Shown here in pieces: positions 1-8,511 of a stretch of 49,903 nt of DNA. Under the pieces are notes generated by a model. It worked only from the letters and a program-made list of their open reading frames with translations, ran no database searches and was not told where the DNA came from. The stretch covers positions 1 to 49,903 of the forward strand of contig JALZWM010000022.1 of the NCBI GenBank assembly GCA_023300105.1, read 5' to 3'. Position 1 is the first letter of the stretch; each line of letters starts with the position of its first letter. A program made the position numbers and the translations under genes. The stretch comes from Hellea sp. GTDB taxonomy: Bacteria; Pseudomonadota; Alphaproteobacteria; Caulobacterales; Maricaulaceae.

Positions 1-44
1 GCTAGTTACTTACATGTTAGCTGTGTTTAAGTAATGTAGAAAGT

Positions 45-3000
45 CTATTTTTTCTTACCGAATAAGCCACCCAATAAGTCTTCGACATTAGGTTCTTTTT
101 TCTTAGGCTGTGCTGGCTGTTGTTGCGTGCCTTGTTGTGGAGCAGGGGCTTGTTGAGTGCCACCCAAAACACCGCCAAGAATACTTCCTATATTACCACT
201 TTGTGAGGATTGTTCAGTGCCGCCAACAACGCTACCTAGAATATTTCCTATACCGCCACCTTGTGATGATGGTTGGTTGCCACCCACGACGCTACCAAGA
301 ATGTTTTCTATACCGCTGCCTTGTGATGATGGTTGGTTGCCACCAATGACGCCGCCAATAACATTACCGAGGCTACTTCCTCCTAATTGTTCCGTAATTA
401 AACTTGCCGCTTTAGCGCGCGCGCGTTCAGCAATTATATCGCCCAGCACGTTCGTATCTAGACCAACTTTAACATTCCCAAAATTACCTTTGGCCTGTAT
501 TGGAATACCAAAGGCGGCTATGTCATTTGCGTTTTTACCTGTCAAACGTGGGCGCAAATTAAAGTCTATATATTGATTGCCTAGGTCAATGCTACCGCCA
601 CCTTCGGCCAATACCCCTGCGCCGCCTAAAGAGAATTTGTTTACATTTGCAACGCCGTTTGTAATCGTAAATAGACCTGAAAGATCACTGAAACGCGTAA
701 CATGTGTAGGGCCAACACCTTCAGGAACAGCTCTGGTGGCGATAGCTTGATCTATTCCGTTTAACATGGCTTGGAGATCTACGCCCCTAATTTGACCATT
801 TAACATTCTGAAGTCACCGCCGCCAGCAAGAGATTTCATAATGGCCGCTTGAGAGCGCCCGCTTCCTTGAATTTTAAAGGCACTACCGATTTCACCCGTG
901 GCGCCTGTAAAGCCCGCCGCAGCATCAAAAAAGCTCTCTGAATTTACTTTTTTCATGCCCATATCAAGTGAAACTGAAGGCACAGAGCCTGACCCGTTTA
1001 GAACTACGTTCATGCTGCCTGCACCGCCATATAATGACATGTTAGGAAGGTTAGCCACCATGCGGCCATTGCGAAGTTTAGCGTCAATCGTTGTTTGTCC
1101 TAAGGACATACGGCTCGTCACGACATCAGGTGTGTTGAATATAAAAGTCCCGTTGAAGGCTTTGAGAGGGGCCATATCAATTGGGGCTTCGCTCCAAGGT
1201 TCAATTGTGCCTGTTGGTTTTTGAGCAGAATAAGCAGCCATATAAGGACGTACGTCCAAACCACTCATATTCATTGTTGCATTCATTTCAGGCGTAGCGT
1301 TCTTAAGATCAATCTTAAAGTCCCCCGTGCCTTTTAAAGCGTCGAGTTCAATGGCGGCCGATTTGAATGTGATTTCTGCGGGGTTGCCTTGAACTTTACC
1401 CGCGACTGAAAATCGCTCATAAATAGGGCCAGCACTTGTACTTGGTGGTAAGCTGTTATTACCTGTTGTTTCCGCGAGGTTACGTAGGGATGGGATGTCA
1501 GCAGACAGGTCGCCATCTAGATTAAATCCGTTATTCATTGAGGCAGAACCTGTGAATTTACCATTAATCTGACCATCAGTTAAAGAGGCGTCTAACGATG
1601 ACAACTTGAGGCTTTCCCCTTGGCCAAAGATATTGCCTTTGACGTTTACGGTGCCAACCGCATTAGCATAGGGGACTTCGATATTAGAGCGCTTTGAGAT
1701 TTCACTTAAAGAGCTAAGGGTTGCTGTAAAGTTGCCGTCATACCCTGTGACGTCGCCTATCTTGGCGCTACCATTATATTGTCCATTAATGATGTCACCT
1801 TGTGTCTTGGCAGCAAGGTCAGTGATTGAAGCATTTTTTCCAGCTACATTTACACGTCCCGTTGCGTTAAGGCTTCCAACAAGGTTGGCAGCATCAATTT
1901 TCAAATCGGCAACTTTATTTGCATTTGCTACGGAAGGAATATCGACTGAGAATTGTCCTGTGAGAGCAGGGGCCCCATCCGTCATTTTTACATCGCCTGT
2001 ATATTGCCCGCTGACAATATCGCCTTGTGTCTTAGCGACAAGCTCAGAGATTGAAATGTTTTTCCCAGCGAGATTTATCCGTCCTGTTGCATTGAGATTG
2101 CCAACCATATTCGCGGCATCAATTTTCAAATCAGCAACTTTATTAGCTTGGGCTACGGATGGAATATCGACTGAGAATTGACCGTTCAAGGCAGGGTCAC
2201 CTTTGGTGATCGTTGCGTTGCCGTTATAAGACCCCGTGACGGGACCACCATTGGTCTTTATATCTAAGGCGCTAAGTGAGATAAGGTCTTTGCTGTAATT
2301 TAGACTTCCCTTGGTGTTTATGCTTTCAACAAGCGCGGCTTGGGGAATATCCATTTCAAGAGATTTAAGTAGGGTTGGAACAGATGCGGCATCAGCGGAG
2401 AATGATCCTGTCGCTGTAATGTCATCCGCAATATTGGCAGAGCCAGTATAGCTCGCCGCAAGACCCTCGCCTAGAACGTTTGCATCTATATTATTTGCGG
2501 CAAAGCCTTTATCTAGTGCTTTTAGGTCAGCTGCAAATTTTGCAGTTTGAATTAGCTCCAGACCTTTGATGTCTTGATTGAGAGCTTTCGCGAGGGCTTG
2601 TACATCTCGTGCGTCCAATGACACACGGCCGTCAAATACAGGAGGTTGAGCAAGTGTTGCGCCGCCTTTGAAGCCTGCATCAAAACTTGTACCTGCAAGA
2701 GAGATGTTGGCATTTTTTGCCGTGAATACCTTGCCATCATAATTATAATTCCCTGCGAGTTTTATCTCTTTGGCAAGGTCCGCATAAGGAACTTCGACAG
2801 GCGAAAACCTAACAAGTTGTTTCACATCAGAAACGTCTCCGTCTAAGTCCAAGTTAAACTGAATGTCTTCGCCTGCTAAAAACTTACCTTTAGCCGAAAT
2901 ATTCGTGAAATCAGTTTTAATCACAAGAGAGACGGGCGCTTCTTTACCATCTAGGAATGCGCGAATGCTATTAAGCTTTAAATCAATATCGGCGGGCATG

Positions 3001-3611
3001 TTTTTATACATAAGGTCACCGTCGATTTCCAAAGGCGCTGCCAAGCTTGCCAAGGCGAAGTCTATATTTACGTCACTTAAGTTATAATCATGGCCTGCGA
3101 CCTTATCTGAAAAATTAATTGTTCCATTCTCTAATGAGAACTTACCGATTGAAGGGTCCACTGTATCGAAGCGGCCATCGCGTTTAAATGGACCCGAGTC
3201 AGTTTTTTCAACTTTGCTTGCGGGGTCCCCGAAAGCCCAATTTGCTTCACCACTCGCATTTTTCTCTAGGTTAATAATTGGATTTTTCAAAGTGAATGCA
3301 GCAATTTCAACTTTCTTGGAGAACAATGGCGCCAGTTTTACACGTGCGCTCATCCCATCCATAGAGGCAAATTGTGTGTCCTTAAATCCCTCAGGGTTAT
3401 CAATTTCTACGCGGCCAGCATTGGCTTTTATGACAGGGAATACGCTGAGTTTAATATCGCCGATGACACGAACATCACGCTCTAATTCTTTGGAAAGTTG
3501 CGTCTGTATTTTTTCTTTATAGACGTCTGAGGGTATAAGAGAAGGGAGCACGACCATGCCGATGACAAGGACAACAGCGAGACCGCTGACTCCAATTAAA
3601 AGTTTTTTCAT
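45..3611 (-). CDS. AsmA family envelope protein
   Basis: This 1188-residue protein starts with a signal anchor (about residues 4-28) and the usual AsmA N-terminal block that continues into 'NPEGF'. The middle is made of repeated beta-rich units of the form GxLNxxG...ISLxxLxAKTxG...GxYxG, and the C-terminal AsmA domain (about 830-1080) is followed by a Gly/Gln/Ser-rich tail. AsmA-like proteins sit in the inner membrane, span the periplasm and are linked to outer-membrane assembly or lipid transfer; the role here is inferred. AGGAG lies about 9 bases before the ATG. It is divergent from the M48 protease gene. Two kinds of internal tandem repeat show that the protein grew by duplication. The family assignment is firm; the precise substrate is unknown. 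Confidence 0.9.
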   Translation of the reverse strand: MKKLLIGVSGLAVVLVIGMVVLPSLIPSDVYKEKIQTQLSKELERDVRVIGDIKLSVFPVIKANAGRVEIDNPEGFKDTQFASMDGMSARVKLAPLFSKKVEIAAFTLKNPIINLEKNASGEANWAFGDPASKVEKTDSGPFKRDGRFDTVDPSIGKFSLENGTINFSDKVAGHDYNLSDVNIDFALASLAAPLEIDGDLMYKNMPADIDLKLNSIRAFLDGKEAPVSLVIKTDFTNISAKGKFLAGEDIQFNLDLDGDVSDVKQLVRFSPVEVPYADLAKEIKLAGNYNYDGKVFTAKNANISLAGTSFDAGFKGGATLAQPPVFDGRVSLDARDVQALAKALNQDIKGLELIQTAKFAADLKALDKGFAANNIDANVLGEGLAASYTGSANIADDITATGSFSADAASVPTLLKSLEMDIPQAALVESINTKGSLNYSKDLISLSALDIKTNGGPVTGSYNGNATITKGDPALNGQFSVDIPSVAQANKVADLKIDAANMVGNLNATGRINLAGKNISISELVAKTQGDIVSGQYTGDVKMTDGAPALTGQFSVDIPSVANANKVADLKIDAANLVGSLNATGRVNVAGKNASITDLAAKTQGDIINGQYNGSAKIGDVTGYDGNFTATLSSLSEISKRSNIEVPYANAVGTVNVKGNIFGQGESLKLSSLDASLTDGQINGKFTGSASMNNGFNLDGDLSADIPSLRNLAETTGNNSLPPSTSAGPIYERFSVAGKVQGNPAEITFKSAAIELDALKGTGDFKIDLKNATPEMNATMNMSGLDVRPYMAAYSAQKPTGTIEPWSEAPIDMAPLKAFNGTFIFNTPDVVTSRMSLGQTTIDAKLRNGRMVANLPNMSLYGGAGSMNVVLNGSGSVPSVSLDMGMKKVNSESFFDAAAGFTGATGEIGSAFKIQGSGRSQAAIMKSLAGGGDFRMLNGQIRGVDLQAMLNGIDQAIATRAVPEGVGPTHVTRFSDLSGLFTITNGVANVNKFSLGGAGVLAEGGGSIDLGNQYIDFNLRPRLTGKNANDIAAFGIPIQAKGNFGNVKVGLDTNVLGDIIAERARAKAASLITEQLGGSSLGNVIGGVIGGNQPSSQGSGIENILGSVVGGNQPSSQGGGIGNILGSVVGGTEQSSQSGNIGSILGGVLGGTQQAPAPQQGTQQQPAQPKKKEPNVEDLLGGLFGKKK
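132..371 (-). repeat. 60-bp tandem repeat in the AsmA C-terminal tail
   Basis: Four adjacent 60-base units (312-371, 252-311, 192-251, 132-191) encode 20-residue repeats of the type IGNILGSVVGGNQPSSQGGG. The middle units are most alike and the last is divergent, grading into a Gln/Pro-rich end. The pattern suggests slippage or unequal crossing-over in a low-complexity tail. Confidence 0.8.
1734..2183 (-). repeat. 225-bp tandem duplication inside the AsmA gene
   Basis: Two head-to-tail 225-base units (2183-1959 and 1958-1734) encode 75-residue repeats that both begin GQFSVDIPSV and share KVADLKIDAAN, NATGR and AKTQGDI. They are far more alike than the other AsmA repeats, so this duplication is relatively recent. 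Confidence 0.8.
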
Positions 3612-3673
3612 TTGAATCTCCTAAATGGCGCTCGAATTATCTTTGAACGAGTCCATTAATCCAGTTATTACAC

Positions 3674-3710
3674 TACATCTGAACTCAATATAAACGGAGT
3701 TTCGGATGTA
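3674..3710. repeat. Inverted repeat between divergent AsmA and M48 genes
   Basis: The left arm 3674-3686 (TACATCTGAACTC) pairs with the right arm 3697-3710 (GAGTTTCGGATGTA) through about 13 pairs including one G-T, with one bulged base and a 10-base loop. No T-run follows on either strand, so it does not look like a terminator. It may be an operator or a hairpin in the AsmA leader. Confidence 0.6.
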
Positions 3711-3781
3711 ATCATTAGCAGGCAATAAACAGCAATTAATAAAATGACAGTGTGCCCCTGTCTTTTTGCACAAATTCCAGT

Positions 3782-3787
3782 TATAAT
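3782..3787 (+). promoter_or_regulatory. Candidate -10 box before the M48 gene
   Basis: A perfect TATAAT lies 58 bases before the start codon at 3845. The hexamer 17 bases upstream (TGTCTT) is a poor -35 box, so any promoter here would be weak or need an activator. Confidence 0.35.
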
Positions 3788-3844
3788 GATTTTATCAATA
3801 TGTGTAATCACGTCTAATCACGTTGTGCTTTATGGAGAAAAATT

Positions 3845-4789
3845 ATGTGGTGTAATCATGACCATCATCAGCCTGAAGAAGGGTGTTCTTCAGAAGAAAA
3901 ACAACTGTTGGAACGCAGAAGTCTTATTCAAGGTTTAGCGGCAGGTGGAATGCTAACCGTTGCAGGGACATCCATAACAGGGTGTGCAACGAATGCCGAA
4001 ACAGGTGCAAGACAACTTTTATTGGTTGGTGAAGGCCAACTAAACCAAATGGCGGCAGCGTCTTGGGATGATGCGAAGCAGAAAACTCCTGTTTCAAAAG
4101 ACCCTCGCTACACGAATCGTCTACGTAATATTGGTGGACGCATTTCACGTGGCGCGAATAAAGAAAACGAGGCTTGGGATTATGAAGTCTTTGATCAAGA
4201 TACTAAAAATGCCTTTGTGCTGCCTGGTAACCGCGTTGGTTTTTACAAGGGCATGATGGACTTTACAGATAATGATGACCAAGTGGCCGCCATTATGGGC
4301 CATGAAGTTGGTCATGTGACGGGTAAACATGCGGCGGAACGTGTAAGTACTCAAATGGCAGGGCAGCTTGCCGTGGTTGGCGGTACGATTGTCGGAGCGT
4401 CACAAATGGGTAAAAAATGTAGGTCTTTGACGGGGCGGGAAGCTTCTAACTGTGAACAATCTGCCGCGCGCAACACACAGCTTTTAAATGGCGCTTTGGG
4501 CATGGGCTTTCAGCTGGGAATTTTAATGCCGTTTTCACGTCGTCATGAGAGTCAGTCAGATTTACTTGGCGCGAAATATATGCACAAGGCAGGGTATGAT
4601 GCCCATCAAGCTGTTAAACTTTGGGAGAAAATGGCGGAAAATAGTCCGAACCGTCAACCTGAGTTCCTATCGACACATCCTGACCCTAGCCGCCGTGCGC
4701 GAGATTTACATAATTATATTCGGTATCAAGAAACATTAGGTTCACAAGGCTGGCAGTCCATTAAGTTGCCAAAGATAAAAAAAACGTAA
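3845..4789 (+). CDS. M48 family metalloprotease, Tat-type lipoprotein
   Basis: This 314-residue protein carries the zinc-protease motif HEVGH (His153 onward) and a downstream ESQSD that supplies the third zinc ligand, as in the BepA/LoiP-like M48 family that degrades or assists misassembled outer-membrane proteins. The N-terminus has twin arginines (24-25), a hydrophobic stretch and a lipobox ending at Cys47 (SITGC), which predicts export by the Tat route and lipidation. GGAGA lies 6 bases before the ATG. The tail before the twin arginines is unusual: it begins MWCNHDHH and has a further Cys14. A strong terminator follows. The enzyme class is clear; the substrates are not visible. Confidence 0.9.
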   Translation: MWCNHDHHQPEEGCSSEEKQLLERRSLIQGLAAGGMLTVAGTSITGCATNAETGARQLLLVGEGQLNQMAAASWDDAKQKTPVSKDPRYTNRLRNIGGRISRGANKENEAWDYEVFDQDTKNAFVLPGNRVGFYKGMMDFTDNDDQVAAIMGHEVGHVTGKHAAERVSTQMAGQLAVVGGTIVGASQMGKKCRSLTGREASNCEQSAARNTQLLNGALGMGFQLGILMPFSRRHESQSDLLGAKYMHKAGYDAHQAVKLWEKMAENSPNRQPEFLSTHPDPSRRARDLHNYIRYQETLGSQGWQSIKLPKIKKT

Positions 4790-4815
4790 TTCTATCCAAT
4801 AACGGACTTGAAGAA

Positions 4816-4850
4816 GGGCGGTGCTTAGTCTAAAGCCCGCCCATTCTTTT
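4816..4850 (+). terminator. Intrinsic terminator after the M48 gene
   Basis: The stem GGGCGG(t)GCTT / AAGCCCGCCC has one bulged T and a 6-base loop, and is followed by ATTCTTTT. It separates the protease gene from tRNA-His. Confidence 0.75.
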
Positions 4851-4854
4851 AGAA

Positions 4855-4931
4855 GCCGCCTTAGCTCAGCTGGTTAGAGCGCTGGTTTGTGGAACCAGAG
4901 GTCCTCAGTTCAAGACTGAGAGGCGGTACCA
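4855..4931 (+). tRNA. tRNA-His (anticodon GTG)
   Basis: A full cloverleaf is visible: acceptor GCCGCCT/AGGCGGT, D stem GCTC/GAGC, anticodon stem CTGGT/ACCAG with loop TTGTGGA (anticodon GTG), T stem CTCAG/CTGAG, and an encoded CCA at 4929-4931. The first pair is G1-U72, the discriminator is A73 (4928), and the base before position 1 is A, not G. Most bacterial tRNA-His have an encoded G-1 facing C73; its absence together with A73 is the known alphaproteobacterial form read by a divergent histidyl-tRNA synthetase. Confidence 0.97.
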
Positions 4932-4934
4932 TTT

Positions 4935-4965
4935 CCCCCACATCACGAATATATCGTGGGGTTTT
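4935..4965 (+). terminator. Intrinsic terminator after tRNA-His
   Basis: CACGA (4944-4948), loop ATATA and TCGTG (4954-4958) are flanked by CCC/GGG pairing and followed by TTTT at 4962-4965. Confidence 0.65.
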
Positions 4966-5072
4966 GCCTAAATTGAGGCGAGTTAAAAGTTCGGCAGCTA
5001 ATCCAACAGAAAATTAACGTAGCAATTCGATAGTGTGACTTGGCAAATCACGCAAAAAGGTTAGTGTATGCT

Positions 5073-6491
5073 ATGATTAAAAAACTGACCCTTTCAATTG
5101 CACTTGCGTTATTTGTTACCGCTTTATCCATGCCTGTTCACGCACAAGTGAGAGGTGTCCCTGATGGCTTCTCAGTTCTAGCCAAGCAATTATCTCCATC
5201 CGTTGTCAATATATCCACCGCCCAGACGGTTGAAGTTAATACGGATGACGCACCAGCTTTCCCGAAGGGCTCTCCTCTAGAGCGGTTTAATGACTTCTTT
5301 GGCGGCGGCGCTAATCAAAATGGCCGGGTGTCTAAGTCATTAGGCTCTGGCTTTGTTGTTGATAAAGGCGGCTTTATTGTCACCAATAACCATGTCATCG
5401 AAGGCGCTGACCTTATCGAAGTCGCTTTCCCTAACGGTGATACTTATGAAGCTGAACTTTTAGGGCGTGATCCGGCAACTGATATTGCGCTTTTGAAGAT
5501 AGATGCGGGCAAAGACCTACCTTACGTTAAGTTCGGTGATTCTGACAAAGCTGAAGTCGGTGAGTGGGTTATGGCCATCGGAAATCCATTTGGTTATTCG
5601 GGCTCTGTCGCTGCGGGTATTATCTCTGCTCGAAATCGCGATATCTCTCATGGATCATATGACGATTTTATTCAGACTGATGTTGCGATTAATAAAGGCA
5701 ACTCGGGCGGACCTCTATTCAATATGGCTGGTGATGTTGTTGGCGTGAATACGGCTATTATCTCGCCTACAGGCGGTAGCGTAGGAATTAGTTTTTCGGT
5801 TTCAGCCAATCTTGCAAGTTCTGTTGTAGATCAGTTGCGTGAATATGGCGAAACACGTCGTGGGTATCTTGGTGTACGCCAACAAAAAGTTAGCCCCGCT
5901 ATTGCCAAGAGCTATGGCTTGGATGGCGCTTATGGTGCGTTAATCACGTCAGTTGTTAAAGAATCACCAGCTGATAAAGCGGGACTTAAGAAGGGTGATT
6001 TGATTACCGAGCTTGGCGGCGAGAAGCTGGAGAAATCCAAATTACTATCGCGTAAAATCGCAGAGGCTAAAATCGATGAGGTTCTAGACATAACGTATAT
6101 TCGTCGCCGGAAAACAAAAACGGCTAAAGTCACGATTGAGCGCCTAAAAGAAAAAGTCACTGAAGACGAAAAAAAGCGCCTTGAAAAAGAAGAGGCCGAA
6201 GTAGATCGTGTTGCAATGGGTATATCTGTTGAAGCTTTATCTGATGAAAACCGTAAGAAATATAGAATAAAGGACGAAGTCGAAGGCGTCCGTGTTGTGA
6301 AGGTCGATAAAAATGCCGAGGCGAGTGGTAAAATTCTAACGGGCGATATCATCGAAGAAGTTGGGTTCGAACCCGTTGCGTCACCTAAGGCCTTTGAAGA
6401 GGCGATGGAGGCCGCCAAAAAGCTTGATCGTCCTGTAACCATCCTCATTAATCGTCGTGGTAATTTTGTTTTCTACGCGCTCACGATTTGA
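5073..6491 (+). CDS. degP: Do/DegP-family periplasmic serine endoprotease
   Basis: This HtrA-type protease has a signal peptide (MIKKLTL... to PVHA), a trypsin-like domain with the triad His107 (NNHVIEGAD), Asp137 (DPATDIALL) and Ser211 (GNSGGPLF), and two C-terminal PDZ domains (about 260-350 and 375-470). Such proteases degrade or chaperone misfolded envelope proteins. The reading frame opens upstream with TTG at 5040, but the ATG at 5073 gives a clean signal peptide and has AAAAAGG about 12 bases before it, so I use it (472 residues). It is followed 34 bases later by serB and is probably co-transcribed. DegP versus DegQ cannot be separated by eye. Confidence 0.93.
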   Translation: MIKKLTLSIALALFVTALSMPVHAQVRGVPDGFSVLAKQLSPSVVNISTAQTVEVNTDDAPAFPKGSPLERFNDFFGGGANQNGRVSKSLGSGFVVDKGGFIVTNNHVIEGADLIEVAFPNGDTYEAELLGRDPATDIALLKIDAGKDLPYVKFGDSDKAEVGEWVMAIGNPFGYSGSVAAGIISARNRDISHGSYDDFIQTDVAINKGNSGGPLFNMAGDVVGVNTAIISPTGGSVGISFSVSANLASSVVDQLREYGETRRGYLGVRQQKVSPAIAKSYGLDGAYGALITSVVKESPADKAGLKKGDLITELGGEKLEKSKLLSRKIAEAKIDEVLDITYIRRRKTKTAKVTIERLKEKVTEDEKKRLEKEEAEVDRVAMGISVEALSDENRKKYRIKDEVEGVRVVKVDKNAEASGKILTGDIIEEVGFEPVASPKAFEEAMEAAKKLDRPVTILINRRGNFVFYALTI

Positions 6492-6525
6492 TCTGACGAT
6501 TTAAGCTGACTAAACGAGTAGATAG

Positions 6526-7404
6526 ATGACCCAAATAAAACGTGTGGTTAGCGTCGTGCTAGCTGAAAAGAACGCTAATCCGTTCGAAGCCGCTCTGGGT
6601 ATTTTGCCTGATTTAACAGGTTTAAAAATTCTATCAGAACATAAGGCCTTTGAAGGTTTTGTGCCTGCTAGCTTATCTTATAATGGCCTTGTGGAGTCGT
6701 TTAACGCAGCCAATATAAAAGTGGATATATGTCTGCAAGATGATGTTGACCGCCGCAAGGGACTTTTAATTTGTGATATGGATAGCACTTTGATTGGCCA
6801 AGAGTGTATTGATGAACTTGCTGACTTTGCAGGTGTAAAAGACCGTGTTAGCGCGATTACAGAGCGGGCCATGCAAGGCGAGATCGGATTTGACGGAGCG
6901 CTAAAGGAACGCGTTGGCTTGCTCGAGGGGCTGGAGTTATCTGTTCTTCAAAGATGTTTCGATGAACGTATTCAGCTTAATCTGGGCGCGCGGACCTTAT
7001 GTCAAACGATGAAAGCTAATGGCGCTAAAACAGTAATTGTTTCTGGTGGATTCACTTTTTTCACAGGTAAGGTTGCACAGGCCTGCGGTTTCGATGCCCA
7101 TCAGGCCAACACATTGATTGAAGACGGGACGAAATTGTCAGGTAAGGTCGGTCTCCCTATTTTGGGACGCGAAGCTAAGCTTGACGCTATGAAACATTAT
7201 AGCTCTGATATGGGCGGTCCAGCCAATGCTGTCGCTATAGGGGACGGCGCAAATGACCTTGCGATGATAACGGCTGCTGGCCTTGGCGTGGCTTATTATG
7301 CGAAGCCCGCAGTCGCTGCAGCGGCGCATTGCGCTATAAAACATACGGATTTGTTGAGCGCTCTCTATTTTCAAGGCTATACCGAATCAGAGTTTGTGTA
7401 TTAA
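6526..7404 (+). CDS. serB: Phosphoserine phosphatase
   Basis: This 292-residue HAD-superfamily enzyme performs the last step of serine synthesis, phosphoserine to serine. Motif I is DMDST (Asp84 as nucleophile, Asp86 as acid/base), motif II is VSGGF, and motif III/IV is GDGANDLAM. The N-terminal ~80 residues form the ACT-like extension common in proteobacterial SerB. It lies between the Do protease and miaA with short gaps (34 bases on each side), the usual alphaproteobacterial neighbourhood. Confidence 0.95.
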   Translation: MTQIKRVVSVVLAEKNANPFEAALGILPDLTGLKILSEHKAFEGFVPASLSYNGLVESFNAANIKVDICLQDDVDRRKGLLICDMDSTLIGQECIDELADFAGVKDRVSAITERAMQGEIGFDGALKERVGLLEGLELSVLQRCFDERIQLNLGARTLCQTMKANGAKTVIVSGGFTFFTGKVAQACGFDAHQANTLIEDGTKLSGKVGLPILGREAKLDAMKHYSSDMGGPANAVAIGDGANDLAMITAAGLGVAYYAKPAVAAAAHCAIKHTDLLSALYFQGYTESEFVY

Positions 7405-7438
7405 ATTATGAAGTCACTCAGTTTATGAAGTTGGGTCT

Positions 7439-8356
7439 ATGAAACCGGTTGTTTTCATCGCGGGACCTACGGCGAGCGGGAAAAGTGCGTGGGCTGTCAA
7501 AATAGCTAAGAAGTACGGCGGCGAAATTATTAATGCCGACTCTATGCAGGTTTATAGTGATCTCCAAATATTGTCGGCTAGACCAACTCTCTCAGAAATG
7601 GAGGGCGTACCCCATCATTTGTTCGGGCATATCGCGGGTAGTGTGCGCTATTCTACCGGGCAGTGGATGCGTGAAGTTCAACCCGTTATTCTCGATTGTT
7701 TGGCGAGGGACGTTATGCCGATTTTAACTGGAGGAACAGGGCTTTACTTTAAAGCATTGCTTGAAGGTTTAGCCGAAATTCCTGCGATATCAGAGCAAAC
7801 ATTTAAGTATGTTCAAGTTAAACTTGAACAACACGGCATTGATTATTTAAGGGCTGAGGCTGACCGTGTTGATTCTGTCGCAGCGGCGCGAGTGCTGGGC
7901 AATGACCCTCAAAGGTTATCTAGAATTCTGTGCGTACATAAAGAGACTGGGAAAACCTTAACCGAGTGGCAATCTCGCACACGGCCTATAATACCAAAGC
8001 AGTTCTGTGCTTGTGCGGTGCTTATGCCCGACCGCTCTGCGCTTTATGAGCGTATCAATACCCGCTTTTCAAATATGATGAATAATGGTGGTCTTACTGA
8101 GGCTGAAACTGTCTTTCTGAAAGGCTTTGATTCATCTTTGCCGATCATGAAGGCCATAGGTTTGCAGCAATTAGGACCTTATTTTGAAGGCCGTATAACC
8201 TTGAGTAAGGCTGTTGAATTGGCGAGCCGAGATACGCGGCGTCTTGCGAAGCGACAATACACTTGGTTTAGGGGGCAAGTTGAGTATTGGCAAAGTGTAA
8301 CAAATAATTCTGATAAAGAATGGTTTGAGGCAAGAATATATCAAAAAATGAATTGA
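7439..8356 (+). CDS. miaA: tRNA dimethylallyltransferase
   Basis: MiaA transfers a dimethylallyl group to A37 of tRNAs that read codons beginning with U. The 305-residue protein has the P-loop GPTASGKS (8-15), the family signature INADSMQVY, the GGTGLYFKAL motif and the C-terminal RRLAKRQYTWFR block. Length is normal. It is the last gene of a likely degP-serB-miaA transcription unit; a hairpin and a strong terminator follow. Confidence 0.96.
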   Translation: MKPVVFIAGPTASGKSAWAVKIAKKYGGEIINADSMQVYSDLQILSARPTLSEMEGVPHHLFGHIAGSVRYSTGQWMREVQPVILDCLARDVMPILTGGTGLYFKALLEGLAEIPAISEQTFKYVQVKLEQHGIDYLRAEADRVDSVAAARVLGNDPQRLSRILCVHKETGKTLTEWQSRTRPIIPKQFCACAVLMPDRSALYERINTRFSNMMNNGGLTEAETVFLKGFDSSLPIMKAIGLQQLGPYFEGRITLSKAVELASRDTRRLAKRQYTWFRGQVEYWQSVTNNSDKEWFEARIYQKMN

Positions 8357-8369
8357 AGTCTTAATAAAA

Positions 8370-8419
8370 GGTAAGTGATGCTTGTGTGTTCCTTTTGGTG
8401 CAATGTGCATAAACTTACC
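8370..8419 (+). repeat. Hairpin and direct repeat downstream of miaA
   Basis: GGTAAGT (8370-8376) pairs with ACTTACC (8413-8419), and inside it ATGC (8378-8381) can pair with GCAT (8407-8410). An 11-base direct repeat TTTTGGTGCAA occurs at 8393-8403 and 8421-8431. Together with the terminator downstream this could be a structured 3' end or a small RNA. Confidence 0.5.
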
Positions 8420-8429
8420 ATTTTGGTGC

Positions 8430-8463
8430 AAGATGTTTTTCTTCGAAGAAGCATCTTTTTTTT
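8430..8463 (+). terminator. Intrinsic terminator after miaA
   Basis: AAGATG (8430-8435) pairs with CATCTT (8452-8457), with the inner palindrome TTCTTCGAAGAA, followed by a T-run to 8463. Confidence 0.8.
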
Positions 8464-8511
8464 GCTTTAATTTCATTATTCATCTGACTGTTTTCACTAT
8501 ATGTTCGGTTT

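Noticed and set aside
110-576. Open frames of 79 and 139 codons on the plus strand, the second rich in Pro
   Set aside because: They are the antisense of the Gly-rich repeat tail of the AsmA gene; repeats open long frames on both strands. No family resemblance.
1732-2181. 149-codon plus-strand frame with internal repeats
   Set aside because: It mirrors the 225-bp duplication in the AsmA gene and has no plausible ribosome site or protein family.
8171-8476. 101-codon minus-strand frame over the miaA end
   Set aside because: It reads through the miaA terminator and hairpin on the opposite strand; no start signal or similarity.
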